A DNA stretch of 64,000 bases from assembly GCA_028713975.1 (NCBI GenBank), contig JAQTNE010000006.1, positions 62,001 through 126,000 on the forward strand, read 5' to 3'. The notes beneath the pieces were generated by a model that was not told the DNA's origin, searched no databases, and was given only the letters and a program-made list of their open reading frames with translations. The position numbers and the translations under genes were made by a program. This DNA comes from Sulfuricella sp. Its GTDB lineage: Bacteria; Pseudomonadota; Gammaproteobacteria; Burkholderiales; Sulfuricellaceae. Each line of letters starts with the position of its first letter. Within the stretch, counting starts at the first letter, position 1. Positions 18,589-29,115 of the stretch are shown here, in pieces.

Positions 18589-19221
18589 TTGAAAACCAAT
18601 CTCCGTTCCTTCCTTCTTGTTGTCACCATCGGCATAGCCGGTTTGTGTTCGCAGTTCGCTGTTGCGTCTTCGCTGGATAGCCTCAAGAGTTTTCTTTCCG
18701 ACGTGAAGACCGGCAAGGCTCATTTCAAACAGCTCGTTCTTGACAAGAAAATGACCACTGTTCAGGAATCCAGCGGCACTATGCTGTTTTCCCGTCCCGG
18801 CAAATTCCGATGGACGTATGAAAAGCCTTATGAGCAGTTGATTGTCGGCGATGGCGTCAAACTGTGGATGTACGACGTCGATTTGAAGCAGGTTACGGTG
18901 AAGCAGATGGGCCGCGCGATCGGATCCAGTCCGGCAGCCCTGCTGGCGGGGAACAATGAGATCGAGCAGCACTTCGAATTGAAAGACCTGGGCCGACGCG
19001 GCACGCTGGATTGGCTTGAGGCGACGCCCAAAGACAAGGAAAGCTCTTTCGAAAGTGTGCGCATGGGTTTCTCTGCAAAAGGCCTTGATGTGATGGAGCT
19101 GCGCGACCATTTCAGTCAAACGACAATAATCCGTTTTTCGGATATCGAGCGCAATCCAAAATTTTCTCCCGACACTTTTAAATTTACGCCACCCAATGGT
19201 GCGGACGTGATCAGTGACTGA
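18589..19221 (+). CDS. lolA: Outer-membrane lipoprotein carrier protein LolA
   Basis: Periplasmic chaperone that takes lipoproteins from LolCDE to LolB. A signal peptide (KTNLRSFLLVVTIGIAGLC, cut near FAVAS) precedes the LolA beta-barrel, recognisable by FKQLVLDKKM, SGTMLFSRPGKFRWTYEKPYEQLIV (read as two segments) and LWMYDVDLKQVTVKQM. TTG at 18589 is chosen because GAGG lies at the right distance and it begins the signal peptide; the frame is open further upstream without support. The product is 210 aa. The rarA GTG start overlaps its end, and lolA-rarA-serS is the E. coli order. Confidence 0.92.
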   Translation: MKTNLRSFLLVVTIGIAGLCSQFAVASSLDSLKSFLSDVKTGKAHFKQLVLDKKMTTVQESSGTMLFSRPGKFRWTYEKPYEQLIVGDGVKLWMYDVDLKQVTVKQMGRAIGSSPAALLAGNNEIEQHFELKDLGRRGTLDWLEATPKDKESSFESVRMGFSAKGLDVMELRDHFSQTTIIRFSDIERNPKFSPDTFKFTPPNGADVISD

Positions 19222-20527
19222 TCTTTTTTCCGCCGCCGTACCCGATTCACCCCTCGCTGAACGGTTGCGCCCCAAGACACTGGATGAGGTGATCGGTCAG
19301 TCCCATTTGCTCGGCCCCGGCAAGCCGTTGCGTCTCGCGTTCGAATCGAAAAAACTTCATTCCATGATCCTGTGGGGCCCGCCAGGTGTGGGAAAAACCA
19401 CCATCGCACGGCTTACCGCTCAAGCTTTCGACGCCGATTTTATCGCCTTGTCGGCGGTGCTTTCCGGGGTGAAGGACATTCGCGAGGCGATCGACCGGGC
19501 GCAGCTCAATCTGCAGCAATATGGGCGCCACACCATCCTGTTTGTCGATGAAGTTCATCGTTTCAACAAGGCGCAGCAGGATGCCTTCCTGCCTTTCGTC
19601 GAGCAGGGACTGGTAACCTTCATCGGTGCCACTACCGAGAACCCTTCGTTCGAGGTGAACAGTGCGCTGCTGTCGCGCGCCCAGGTTTATGTATTGCAAG
19701 CTTTGACCGAGCAGGAGCTGGAGCAGCTTTTCGATCGAGCGGCCGGAACCGCCTTGCAGGGATTGACCTTTGAAGAGGCTGCAAAATCGTTGCTGGTCGG
19801 CTATGCAGACGGCGACGCCAGGCGGATGTTGAACCTGCTGGAGCAGATGAAAACCGCTGCGGAAACCAGCCATGTCGCGCACATCAACGAGGCACTGGTC
19901 AAGAATGCGCTGGCCCGGAGCGGCAGGCGCTTCGATAAGGGTGGAGAGGAATTCTACGACCAGATTTCCGCCTTGCACAAGTCGGTGCGCGGCTCCAGCC
20001 CGGATGCGGCACTGTATTGGCTGGTACGCATGCTGGACGGCGGCGCCGATCCGCGTTATCTCGGACGCCGCATCATCCGTATGGCGAGCGAGGACATCGG
20101 CCTGGCCGATCCGCGTGCGCTCACGCTGGCGTTGGACGCAGTGGAAACCTACGAGCGGCTGGGCAGCCCGGAAGGTGACTTGACCTTGGCCCAAGCCGTG
20201 CTCTACATGGCTTGCGCCCCCAAGAGCAACGCCGCCTATGTGGCGTATAATAATGCGCGGGCTTTGGTGAAAAATGACAAAAGTCGCCCGGTGCCCTTGC
20301 ACCTGCGCAATGCGCCGACCAAGTTGATGAAAGAACTGGGCTACGGTCACGCCTACCGCTACGCGCATGACGAGCCGGAAGCCTACGCCGCCGGGGAAAG
20401 TTATTTTCCGGACGAAATGCCGCCGACCGAATTTTACCGGCCCACGCCACGTGGACTGGAAGGCAGGATCGGCGAGCGGCTGGCGCATTTGCACGAACTC
20501 GACAGAAAATCGAAGAAAGAGAAATAA
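19214..20527 (+). CDS. rarA: Replication-associated recombination protein A (AAA+ ATPase)
   Basis: RarA/MgsA family ATPase acting at stalled replication forks. Visible motifs are [16 protein letters not shown], Walker [10 protein letters not shown], Walker [15 protein letters not shown], the sensor stretch [14 protein letters not shown] and the C-terminal [24 protein letters not shown] tetramerisation region. The 437-aa length is normal. The GTG start overlaps the lolA stop by 8 bases. serS follows after 12 bases. Confidence 0.96.
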   Translation: MTDLFSAAVPDSPLAERLRPKTLDEVIGQSHLLGPGKPLRLAFESKKLHSMILWGPPGVGKTTIARLTAQAFDADFIALSAVLSGVKDIREAIDRAQLNLQQYGRHTILFVDEVHRFNKAQQDAFLPFVEQGLVTFIGATTENPSFEVNSALLSRAQVYVLQALTEQELEQLFDRAAGTALQGLTFEEAAKSLLVGYADGDARRMLNLLEQMKTAAETSHVAHINEALVKNALARSGRRFDKGGEEFYDQISALHKSVRGSSPDAALYWLVRMLDGGADPRYLGRRIIRMASEDIGLADPRALTLALDAVETYERLGSPEGDLTLAQAVLYMACAPKSNAAYVAYNNARALVKNDKSRPVPLHLRNAPTKLMKELGYGHAYRYAHDEPEAYAAGESYFPDEMPPTEFYRPTPRGLEGRIGERLAHLHELDRKSKKEK

Positions 20528-21832
<1,305 letters not shown>

Positions 21833-21841
21833 GGCGGTCTT

Positions 21842-23272
21842 TCAAGGTTTTGCGGCCTTGTCCAGATGGATTGGAGGAGCGACAAGCCTGGATCGATCCC
21901 TGGAGGAGGAAAACTTCGTGAAGGGCGTTTTATGAGGCTGGCCGAATTTCATCAGGATGTCGTAGTAGGTGCGGATGTTTTCCACGAAGATCACCGCTTC
22001 TCCGCCACGGGCATAGCCATGCTTGAGGGCGGCATTGTAGGACGCTTTGGTTAGCAGCGGTAGGGCCTTTTTCATATCGGTCCATGAATCAGGGTTGAGG
22101 TTTAGCCGTTGCGCCAATATTCGCGCGTCTTCCAGGTGTCCCATCCCGTTATTGTAAGCGGCCAGTGCGATCCAGGTTCTGTCTGGTTCGGGAATGTGAT
22201 CCGGTAAAGATTCCTTCAATGTGAGCAGATAACGGGCGCCCGCCAGGATGCTTTCCTTCGGGTCTAGCCGGTTATCCACGCCCAGACGGTCGGCGGTATC
22301 CCCGGTCAGCATCATCAGCCCGCGTACACCGGTGGGCGAGGTGGCCAGAGGATCCCAATGTGATTCCTGGTAACCCAGGGCGGCAACCAGCCGCCAATCT
22401 ATTTCCGTGATTTCCTGTGCCTGCTGGAACAGCTTCAGATAGTCAGGCAGGGTGGCATTTGTATTCTCCAGGAAGGTCACTACATCAATCCGGTTCAACC
22501 GGTCAATGTGGCCATAGTAACGATCCAGCAGACGCCGTAGCGTGCCGTCCTGCTGGATGCGGCCAAAAAATGCCGTGGCTTTGTCGAACAGGTAAGGGTC
22601 TCCATCCTTCGGGAATGCCCAGGCCAGTTGTTCCGGTTTTCCCAAGTTGAAGGCTCCCCCCAGATCCGGAAAAAAATTCTGCACGATGGAAATGAAATGG
22701 GAGTCAGCGACGGAATAGTCCAGATCGCCGTTCGCCACTTTTTCCAGTAGCTCTTCAATTTCCACATTAGTGACTTCGCGCCACTTCAGTTTCGGGAATT
22801 GTTTTTTTACCTGTTTGAGCCTTTCCACATAGCTGCTGCCGGCCACAACCTCAATTTTTTTCCCTAGCAGGTCATGGATGTTTTGCGGCTTCAGGTTGAG
22901 GCTGTTGTATGCGATTTGCTGTTGGACAGTTTGGTAAGGCAGGCCGAAGCGAATGACTTTTTCCCGGTCTGGAGTGATCGTCAAACCGGCGGCCACAAGA
23001 TGGACCTGTTTTTTGGTCAGGGCGGGGATGATCCTGTTAAGATCGGTGGCAATGACGAACCTCACATCGACACCGAGTTCCTTGGCAAACATGACGATAA
23101 GGTCATGTTCCAGGCCGGCGTAGTTGCCGTTGGCATCCTCGTAATAGGTAGTGGGGCTGTTGCGGGTCATGACCACCAATTCGTGGTTTTCCCTTACCGG
23201 CGGGAGCGGGGGTTCGGAAAAGCTGCATGACTCCAACCCCAGTGCGAAAATGAGCAAAACGATCAGGCGCAT
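21842..23272 (-). CDS. mltF: Membrane-bound lytic transglycosylase F-like (SBP domain plus SLT domain)
   Basis: Peptidoglycan lytic transglycosylase anchored as an outer-membrane lipoprotein. The N-terminus MRLIVLLIFALGLESC is a signal peptide with lipobox. An amino-acid-binding-protein-like domain (about residues 30-260; MTRNSPTTYYEDANGNYAGL) regulates the C-terminal SLT domain, whose catalytic Glu is in LGYQESHWDPLATSP, followed by GVRGLMMLTGDTADRLGV. ATG at 23272 is preferred because it starts the signal peptide; ATG at 23308 would add 12 polar residues. No strong ribosome site decides between them. It is the second lytic transglycosylase of the window, besides mltD. Confidence 0.9.
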   Translation of the reverse strand: MRLIVLLIFALGLESCSFSEPPLPPVRENHELVVMTRNSPTTYYEDANGNYAGLEHDLIVMFAKELGVDVRFVIATDLNRIIPALTKKQVHLVAAGLTITPDREKVIRFGLPYQTVQQQIAYNSLNLKPQNIHDLLGKKIEVVAGSSYVERLKQVKKQFPKLKWREVTNVEIEELLEKVANGDLDYSVADSHFISIVQNFFPDLGGAFNLGKPEQLAWAFPKDGDPYLFDKATAFFGRIQQDGTLRRLLDRYYGHIDRLNRIDVVTFLENTNATLPDYLKLFQQAQEITEIDWRLVAALGYQESHWDPLATSPTGVRGLMMLTGDTADRLGVDNRLDPKESILAGARYLLTLKESLPDHIPEPDRTWIALAAYNNGMGHLEDARILAQRLNLNPDSWTDMKKALPLLTKASYNAALKHGYARGGEAVIFVENIRTYYDILMKFGQPHKTPFTKFSSSRDRSRLVAPPIHLDKAAKP

Positions 23273-23316
23273 ATCAAAAGTCTGATCTTCTTTGGCTGTT
23301 TTGTCCATGTTTCAGG

Positions 23317-23345
23317 TTCAACTCTTCGCCCTTAACTGGTAGAAT
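23317..23345 (+). promoter_or_regulatory. Sigma-70 promoter of tRNA-Ser
   Basis: -35 TTCAAC (23317-23322), 17-base spacer and -10 TAGAAT (23340-23345), 11 bases before the tRNA. It lies just upstream of the divergent mltF start. Confidence 0.7.
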
Positions 23346-23356
23346 GCCGCCTGGAC

Positions 23357-23446
<90 letters not shown>

Positions 23447-23777
23447 CCCTTATCTGTTCCGCTGTATTCCACGCACCGCTAAACCCGATTGATTCCATTA
23501 TTGCCGCCGACATCTGGTGTTGGGATCGTTGCGCCTGCAAAGGCCGATGGGTTTTGACGTTGCAATCATCGTTTCCGGTGCGACGGCCCGCTTATGATGC
23601 AACCGGGCGTGGTCAGATCGTACAAACTGTTGCTGAATTTTATACGGGTGTCGGGGGTACAGGGAGGGGGCAGCAGCGAAATTCGCAGCACACCGGATTA
23701 AAGCGTTTTGGGATGAACGCGGAAGGAAGTATCAGCGGTATTTTAGCGAGTAGCCCCGCTATCGCGGGGCTACGGAG
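23447..23777. other. Gene-free stretch between tRNA-Ser and mlaA
   Basis: 331 bases in which no reading frame resembles a protein on either strand. The only structure seen is a hairpin at 23750-23773 (GTAGCCCCGC-TATC-GCGGGGCTAC), five bases beyond the mlaA stop. Confidence 0.6.
23750..23773. terminator. GC-rich hairpin behind mlaA
   Basis: A perfect 10-bp stem with a 4-base loop lies immediately downstream of the mlaA stop codon. On the mlaA strand it is followed by TCGCTAAAAT rather than a T run, so it may work as an mRNA 3'-end stabiliser or a weak terminator. Confidence 0.6.
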
Positions 23778-24524
23778 TCAGGGTTTGGCCGAAGCTGGCG
23801 TGGCTGGTGCCGGATCATCGTAATCTTCAAACTTCTCGCGTGGCGGGTTGCCGTCGTAAACCAAGCCGCGACGGCGTTGCAGGTAGGCATCGCGCAGGAA
23901 GACATAGCGGTCGAGAGCGGCTTCATCCAGCACTTCTTCCGCTTTAAACAGGCGTGAGCGGGTATCCACGGCGTGCAGTGCAACTGCTGAGTTGCGTTCG
24001 TCGACTGGGGTATGCCGCCAGACCGGGTCGTAATAGGAATCGAATGCCAGGCCGACGGTGTCGCGTGCCGTGCTGGGGCCAAGGATCGGTAGTACCAGAT
24101 AGGGGCCGTTGCCGATACCCCAACGTCCCAGGGTTTGTCCGAAATCTTCGTTGTGCTTGGGCAGTTCCATCGGCGTGCCCACATCGACCAGGCCAGCAAT
24201 ACCAACGGTGGTATTCCAGGCCAGGCGGCTGAAATCCGAGGCGGCTTGTTCGAATTTGAACTGGAGAAGGTCATTGAGCAGCACCAGCACGTCATCAAGG
24301 TTGGAGAAGAAATTGCCGATGGCCGTGCGAACCGGGCTGGGCATCGCTTCCTTGTATCCTGTTGCGACCGGTTTGATCACTGCTTTGTCAACCACGTCGT
24401 TGAATTTGTAGATGCCGCGGTTGAGCGGTTCCAGTGGATCGCGCGGGTCGCCGTTGGTGGCGCAGCCGAACAGGCCAAGGCTTAGCAGCAGGATGCCGGA
24501 GATTCTGAGTAGGGTTGAGTGCAT
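23778..24524 (-). CDS. mlaA: Phospholipid-binding lipoprotein MlaA (VacJ)
   Basis: Outer-membrane lipoprotein of the Mla pathway that removes misplaced phospholipids from the outer leaflet and hands them to MlaC. The signal peptide ends in the lipobox LGLFGC. The VacJ domain is clear: DPLEPLNRGIYKFNDVVDKA, NFFSNLDDVLVLLNDLLQFK, ETLGRWG-like QTLGRWGIGNGPYLVLPILG and RDTVGLAFDSYYDP. The C-terminus is extended by an Asp/Ala/Pro-rich tail. It stands alone here, away from mlaBCDEF. Confidence 0.95.
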   Translation of the reverse strand: MHSTLLRISGILLLSLGLFGCATNGDPRDPLEPLNRGIYKFNDVVDKAVIKPVATGYKEAMPSPVRTAIGNFFSNLDDVLVLLNDLLQFKFEQAASDFSRLAWNTTVGIAGLVDVGTPMELPKHNEDFGQTLGRWGIGNGPYLVLPILGPSTARDTVGLAFDSYYDPVWRHTPVDERNSAVALHAVDTRSRLFKAEEVLDEAALDRYVFLRDAYLQRRRGLVYDGNPPREKFEDYDDPAPATPASAKP

Positions 24525-24648
24525 TTTTTATCCAAGTGCGGAAGTTATTGTTTTATACCGCCAACATTATATCAACGATTTCTCGATACGGCACGGATAT
24601 TTCTCTGCTGGCGCAGCAGGTATGATGGCTTGAAAGATGAGGAGTGAC

Positions 24649-25494
24649 ATGAGTCCTAAAACTGTGTTGATTACTGGTTGTTCGAGCGGGATCGGGCGTT
24701 GTGTTGCTGCGGGGCTGGCAAAGCGCGGCTACCGGGTTTTTGCCTCAGCCCGCAAGGCGGAGGATGTGCGCATGCTGGAGGCGGAAGGGCTGGAAAGCGT
24801 GCAGCTCGATCTGGCGGACTCCGCATCCATTCACCGGGCAGTGAATGAGGTACTGGCGCGCAGTGGAGGCGCACTCTATGGCTTGTTTAACAACGGGGGT
24901 TACGGCCAGGCAGGTGCCGTTGAGGATTTGCGGCGTGAGGTGCTGCGCGAGCAATTCGAAACCAATCTGTTCGGCACGGTTGAATTGACCAACCTGGTTA
25001 TTCCGGCCATGCGTGCCCAAGGTTGTGGCCGGATCGTTCTGAACAGTTCGGTGCTGGGGCTGGTTGCCATGCCTTACCGGGGGGCTTATATCGCCAGCAA
25101 ATATGCGCTGGAGGGGATTGCGGATGCGCTCCGGCTGGAACTTCGCGGCAGCGGTATTAATGTTTCGCTGATTGAGCCGGGGCCGATTGAGAGTCGTTTT
25201 CGGGCGAATTCCTTTGCGGCATTCCGGCGCAATATTGATGCGGTGCATAGCGAGCATCACGACAAATACCTGGCCATGGAGCGTCGTCTGGCCAAGCAGG
25301 GGGCGGCTGTGCCGTTTACGTTGCCTCCCGAAGCGGTGCTCTCCAAAGTTGTTCATGCGCTGGAAAGTGCGCGCCCTAAAGTCCGCTACCGTGTGACCGT
25401 TCCAACCCATCTGTTCGCCCTGTTGAAGCGGATTTTGCCCGGCAGATGGATGGACAGCCTGCTCGCTGCAGTGGGAGGAGACGGCAGTAAATAG
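24649..25494 (+). CDS. Short-chain dehydrogenase/reductase
   Basis: Classical SDR of 281 aa. The cofactor loop TGCSSGIGR lies near the N-terminus, NNGGYGQAG follows, and the catalytic tetrad residues are in LNSSVLG and YIASKYALEG. The substrate is unknown; similar proteins are often annotated as SDR family oxidoreductase. The ATG at 24649 is chosen because AGGAG lies at the right distance; an in-frame ATG at 24637 overlaps that ribosome site. The gene is monocistronic, between mlaA (divergent) and the DUF971 gene. Confidence 0.86.
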   Translation: MSPKTVLITGCSSGIGRCVAAGLAKRGYRVFASARKAEDVRMLEAEGLESVQLDLADSASIHRAVNEVLARSGGALYGLFNNGGYGQAGAVEDLRREVLREQFETNLFGTVELTNLVIPAMRAQGCGRIVLNSSVLGLVAMPYRGAYIASKYALEGIADALRLELRGSGINVSLIEPGPIESRFRANSFAAFRRNIDAVHSEHHDKYLAMERRLAKQGAAVPFTLPPEAVLSKVVHALESARPKVRYRVTVPTHLFALLKRILPGRWMDSLLAAVGGDGSK

Positions 25495-25581
25495 CGCCGT
25501 TTGGGGTATAATGTTTGCGAATTGTTATCAATTGGCAAGGGTCATTAGATTGACCTGGCCGCCGGATCGAAAGGAATAAAT

Positions 25582-25965
25582 ATGGCTGGACTGGATAGCA
25601 AGACGCCGATGCCTACCGAGATCAAGCTGCACCAGAAATCGCGTCTGCTGGAGATGGCTTTTTCCGACGGCAAGCATTTTGAGCTGCCCTGCGAATTTTT
25701 GCGGGTTTATTCGCCCTCTGCCGAGGTGCGTGGGCATGGCCCGGGGCAAGAAGTGTTGCAGGTGGGCAAGAAGAACGTCGAGATTACTGATATCCAGCCG
25801 GTGGGCAGCTATGCCGTGCAACTGGTTTTCTCGGACGGGCACGACAGCGGCTTGTATTCCTGGGATTATCTGTATGATCTGGGAGTCGGTCAGGAGAAGC
25901 TGTGGCAGCAATATCTGGCACGCTTGGATGAGGCCGGCGCCAGCCGCGAATCATCGGCCATTTGA
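25582..25965 (+). CDS. DUF971 domain protein (gamma-butyrobetaine hydroxylase-like N-terminal domain)
   Basis: A 127-aa protein consisting of a single DUF971/GBBH-like domain: PTEIKLHQKSRLLEMAFSDG, LPCEFLRVYSPSAEVRGHGPG (read as ELPCEFLRVYSPSAEV then RGHGPG), VEITDIQPVGSYAVQLVFSDG and LYSWDYLYDLG. The domain occurs as an independent small protein in many betaproteobacteria and has been linked to Fe-S proteins and hydroxylases in other settings; no function is assigned here. An AAGGAA ribosome site precedes the ATG. The gene converges on the chemotaxis operon, with 33 bases between stops. Confidence 0.82.
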   Translation: MAGLDSKTPMPTEIKLHQKSRLLEMAFSDGKHFELPCEFLRVYSPSAEVRGHGPGQEVLQVGKKNVEITDIQPVGSYAVQLVFSDGHDSGLYSWDYLYDLGVGQEKLWQQYLARLDEAGASRESSAI

Positions 25966-25998
25966 ACTCGCTATCGAGGGGCGCCCTTCCGGGAAAAA

Positions 25999-27207
25999 CT
26001 ACATCCCCAGTGTTTCCACCCAGGCCAGCGCGGCAAGGTGGGCCCGGTTGATGGTTTCCGGTTCCATTTGCAGTGAAAATGCCAGGTTTTCGATGTGTTC
26101 CGAATCCCCTTCCTCGCAGGCTTCCGTCAGCTCCAGAAAAGGGCCGTAGATGCCTTGCCGGTGCAGCAGTGCGTCGGTGATCGATTCCGGCAGGGAAAGC
26201 TTTTCCAGTACTTCATCCATCGGCATTTCCAGCATTGCATCAAGCAATGAGAATACGCCGACGATAAACAGGTTGTCGCGCTCGGCTGCGTCCAGCATAT
26301 CCTTGCCAAGCAGTTCGGTCAGGCGTCCGCGGGTGACGGCAGTTCTCATCAGGGCGGGCGGGGTGCTGCCCTCTCCAGCGGTGACAAGCAGCAGGGTCAG
26401 CCAACGGTACAACTGCTGATAGCCGAGAATTGCCAGCGCGTGGCGTAGCGACTGAATCTCGCAGGACAGGCCAAAGCCGACGGAATTGATATAGCGCAGC
26501 AGTTTGAAGGAAAGTGCCACATCTCGCTTGAGGGATAATTCGATGTCCTTGACCTCGGCGTTGTTACGCACCTTGTCGAGCAGTTCCAGCACGACCGCGT
26601 AGGCGGGATGGATTACCTTGGCGTTCAGCGTTTCCGGGTGGGCGAAGTAGTAACCCTGGTAATAGGCGAAGCCTAATTTTTTGCAAATGCTGTGTTCTTT
26701 TTGGATTTCGACCTTTTTGGCAATCAGCTTGGCCGGGTGTTCTTCCAGTGCATGCACATGTTTTTCCAGATGGCCGTTGGCTTTCAGTTTCTGGACGTCC
26801 AGCTTGACGAAATTTGCCACTTCGAGCAACGCCGGATTTTTTTTGGGCAGATCAAAGTCATTCAGCGCCAGGCGGTATCCCCGTGCGCGCAGGTCGCGGC
26901 AGCGTGCCAGCAGTTCCGGGGTAGGCTGGGTGGTTCCGGAAATTTCCAGTACTGTCGTGTTGGCCGGCAGCAGCTCGATAAAATCCCCCATCAGCATGGA
27001 GGCAGGCGTGTAGATGAAGGCCAGCTTGTCGCCTAGTCGCCACTCTTCACCCATGTTGCTGAGTATATTGGCCAGCACCTTGGAGGCGGCGAGATGGTCA
27101 TCCGTGCTGGTTTCTTCTGTGTCGCTACGCAGCAAAAGCTCATAGCCGATAATTTTTTGCTGGTTGTCAACGATGGGCTGGCGAGCAATATAGGCGCGGC
27201 CTTGCAT
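25999..27207 (-). CDS. Degenerate EAL plus HDOD domain signalling protein
   Basis: A 402-aa protein of the YuxH-like type. The N-terminal EAL-like domain (about 1-200) has lost the catalytic signature: the EAL position reads GYELLLR and the DDFGxG loop reads LNDFDLP, so cyclic-di-GMP hydrolysis is unlikely. The second half (about 200-400) is an HDOD domain (LELLDKVRNNAEVKDIELSL, FKLLRYINSVGFGL, RHALAILGYQQLYRWLTLLL). Such proteins usually act as scaffolds or effectors. It is the last gene of the leftward chemotaxis operon, 15 bases behind cheA, pointing to a role in motility control; binding of cyclic-di-GMP is possible but untested. Confidence 0.88.
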   Translation of the reverse strand: MQGRAYIARQPIVDNQQKIIGYELLLRSDTEETSTDDHLAASKVLANILSNMGEEWRLGDKLAFIYTPASMLMGDFIELLPANTTVLEISGTTQPTPELLARCRDLRARGYRLALNDFDLPKKNPALLEVANFVKLDVQKLKANGHLEKHVHALEEHPAKLIAKKVEIQKEHSICKKLGFAYYQGYYFAHPETLNAKVIHPAYAVVLELLDKVRNNAEVKDIELSLKRDVALSFKLLRYINSVGFGLSCEIQSLRHALAILGYQQLYRWLTLLLVTAGEGSTPPALMRTAVTRGRLTELLGKDMLDAAERDNLFIVGVFSLLDAMLEMPMDEVLEKLSLPESITDALLHRQGIYGPFLELTEACEEGDSEHIENLAFSLQMEPETINRAHLAALAWVETLGM

Positions 27208-27222
27208 CAGGAGTTCTGGCTC

Positions 27223-29076
27223 TTATGCGGTGAACATGGAGGCACGGGTTTCCTCGGTGCCCATAACCAGCAGTTCCTCGATATCCAGTACCAGCACTAC
27301 CAAGCCATCGCCAGACAGTGTGGCGCCGGCAATGCCTTTGGGCTTGATGTCATGCAGCGGCTTGATGACCACATCGTCGCGACCGAGGAAGCCGTCAATC
27401 GCCAGGATGAAATTGGTGACCGTGGTTTGCATCAGTACGCCGAAAGACGGCATGCCTTCCTGCGGCCAGCCGATCAGACTGGCCAGGGAGCGCACCGGCA
27501 GAACCTCGTCGCGTACCACCATGGTTGCACGACCGGATACACGCTGGATTTCATCGGGTTTTATCGGGATAATTTCGCGCACCATGGAGAGAGGCACGGC
27601 GAAAGGCTGGTCACCCAGACGCACCACCAGTACGGGCAGGATGGCCAAGGTTAGCGGCAGGGATATGGTGATGGTGGTGCCATAGCCGACAGTGGAGTTG
27701 ATGTCGATGCGGCCATTCAGTTTCTGGATGTTGGTGCGCACTACGTCCATGCCGACGCCACGACCGGAAACATCGGAAATCTGGTCTTTCATTGAAAAAC
27801 CAGGCAGGAAAATCAGGTTGAGAGCCTGCTTGTCATCCAGGCTGTTTGCGGCTTCCACATCGATCAACCCTTTTTCGACTGCCTTGCGGCGGATGGTGTC
27901 GGGCCTCATACCCTTGCCGTCGTCGGCGATTTCGAGAACGATATGGTCGCCCGCCTGCATCGCCGTGAGACGTACCAAGCTCTTGGTTGGCTTGCCGGCG
28001 GCGATGCGCTCATCGGTGTTTTCGACGCCATGATCCACTGCGTTCCGCACCAAGTGTACCAGCGGATCATTCAGATCCTCGATCATGGTTTTGTCGATTT
28101 CGGTTTCTTCGCCAGAAATAACCAGTTCTACTTCTTTCCCCAACTGTCGGGCGAGGTCGCGTGCGAGGCGCGGGTATTTCTGGAATAGTCTGCCGATCGG
28201 CTGCATCCGGGTTTTCATCACGGCGTTTTGCAGGTCGCCGACCAGGAGATCCAGATGGCTGACTGCTTCATCCAGGGCTTTGAGGGTTTCCCCGTCGGTT
28301 TTGCCTTGAAGAATGTTTGCGCGCAGGCAGGTGAGGCGATTTTTGGTGAGGCCGATCTCGCCGGAAAGATTAAGCACCATGTCGAGGCGCGAGGTGTCGA
28401 CGCGGATGGTGGTTTCCTTGGCGGCGGGCTGTTGTGCGGGGGGCTGTGCCTTGGCACGGGGTGCCAGTTCGGCTGGAGGAGGTGCGATGTAAGGAGCCGG
28501 CGCGACCGCCAGGGGCGGTGTGGTCTCATGCGGCGCCGTCTGGATTTCCGCAGGCCCGCCCGTGACAGCATGGTACAAAGCCGGCCAGTCCGGGCCGCCG
28601 GAGGCATTGGCGGCGGGCTGCGCAACTTGGGCTGAAGGGGTTGCGAGTGTTTGTGCGGCGGCAGCTGCTGCCAGCTCCGCTTTTTGCCCCGCCAGCACGG
28701 CATCCAGCGCTTTCAGTAATGCCGGGTCGGCCGCTTCCGGCAACTGTGCCTGAGAGAGCGAGCCGAACATGGTGCGTACTACCCCGGTTGCGTGCATGAT
28801 GACATCCATGATGCCCGGGGTTAGGGTCAATTCGCTCGTGCGCAACTTGTCGAACAGGTTTTCGGTGCGGTGGCACAGCTCGACCAGGTCATTGACGTTG
28901 AGAAAGCCGGCGCCGCCCTTGATTGTGTGGAAGCCGCGAAAAATGTCGTTCAGAAGCGCCTTGTCATCCGGACGTTTCTCCAGCTCAACCAGTTTGTTGT
29001 CTACATCAGATAGCAGTTCACCTGCTTCTGTCAGAAAATCCTGGAGTAATTCTTCCATTCCAGCGAAGTGGCTCAT
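27223..29076 (-). CDS. cheA: Chemotaxis histidine kinase CheA
   Basis: Kinase that phosphorylates CheY (and CheB) in response to receptor arrays. The P1 Hpt domain carries the phosphoacceptor histidine in FRGFHTIKGGAGFL. An Ala/Pro-rich linker (about residues 135-220) takes the place where P2 would be; no clear P2 is seen. Then come the P3 dimerisation helices, the P4 ATPase (LNDPLVHLVRNAVDHGVE, LEIADDGKGM, GRGVGMDVV) and the P5 CheW-like domain at the C-terminus. The 617-aa length fits a CheA with a reduced P2 region. It lies between cheZ (39 bases upstream) and the EAL-HDOD gene. Confidence 0.95.
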   Translation of the reverse strand: MSHFAGMEELLQDFLTEAGELLSDVDNKLVELEKRPDDKALLNDIFRGFHTIKGGAGFLNVNDLVELCHRTENLFDKLRTSELTLTPGIMDVIMHATGVVRTMFGSLSQAQLPEAADPALLKALDAVLAGQKAELAAAAAAQTLATPSAQVAQPAANASGGPDWPALYHAVTGGPAEIQTAPHETTPPLAVAPAPYIAPPPAELAPRAKAQPPAQQPAAKETTIRVDTSRLDMVLNLSGEIGLTKNRLTCLRANILQGKTDGETLKALDEAVSHLDLLVGDLQNAVMKTRMQPIGRLFQKYPRLARDLARQLGKEVELVISGEETEIDKTMIEDLNDPLVHLVRNAVDHGVENTDERIAAGKPTKSLVRLTAMQAGDHIVLEIADDGKGMRPDTIRRKAVEKGLIDVEAANSLDDKQALNLIFLPGFSMKDQISDVSGRGVGMDVVRTNIQKLNGRIDINSTVGYGTTITISLPLTLAILPVLVVRLGDQPFAVPLSMVREIIPIKPDEIQRVSGRATMVVRDEVLPVRSLASLIGWPQEGMPSFGVLMQTTVTNFILAIDGFLGRDDVVIKPLHDIKPKGIAGATLSGDGLVVLVLDIEELLVMGTEETRASMFTA

Positions 29077-29115
29077 GGTTTCCCCCTGCTACGAGATAGG
29101 TTGAAGTTGACCGAA

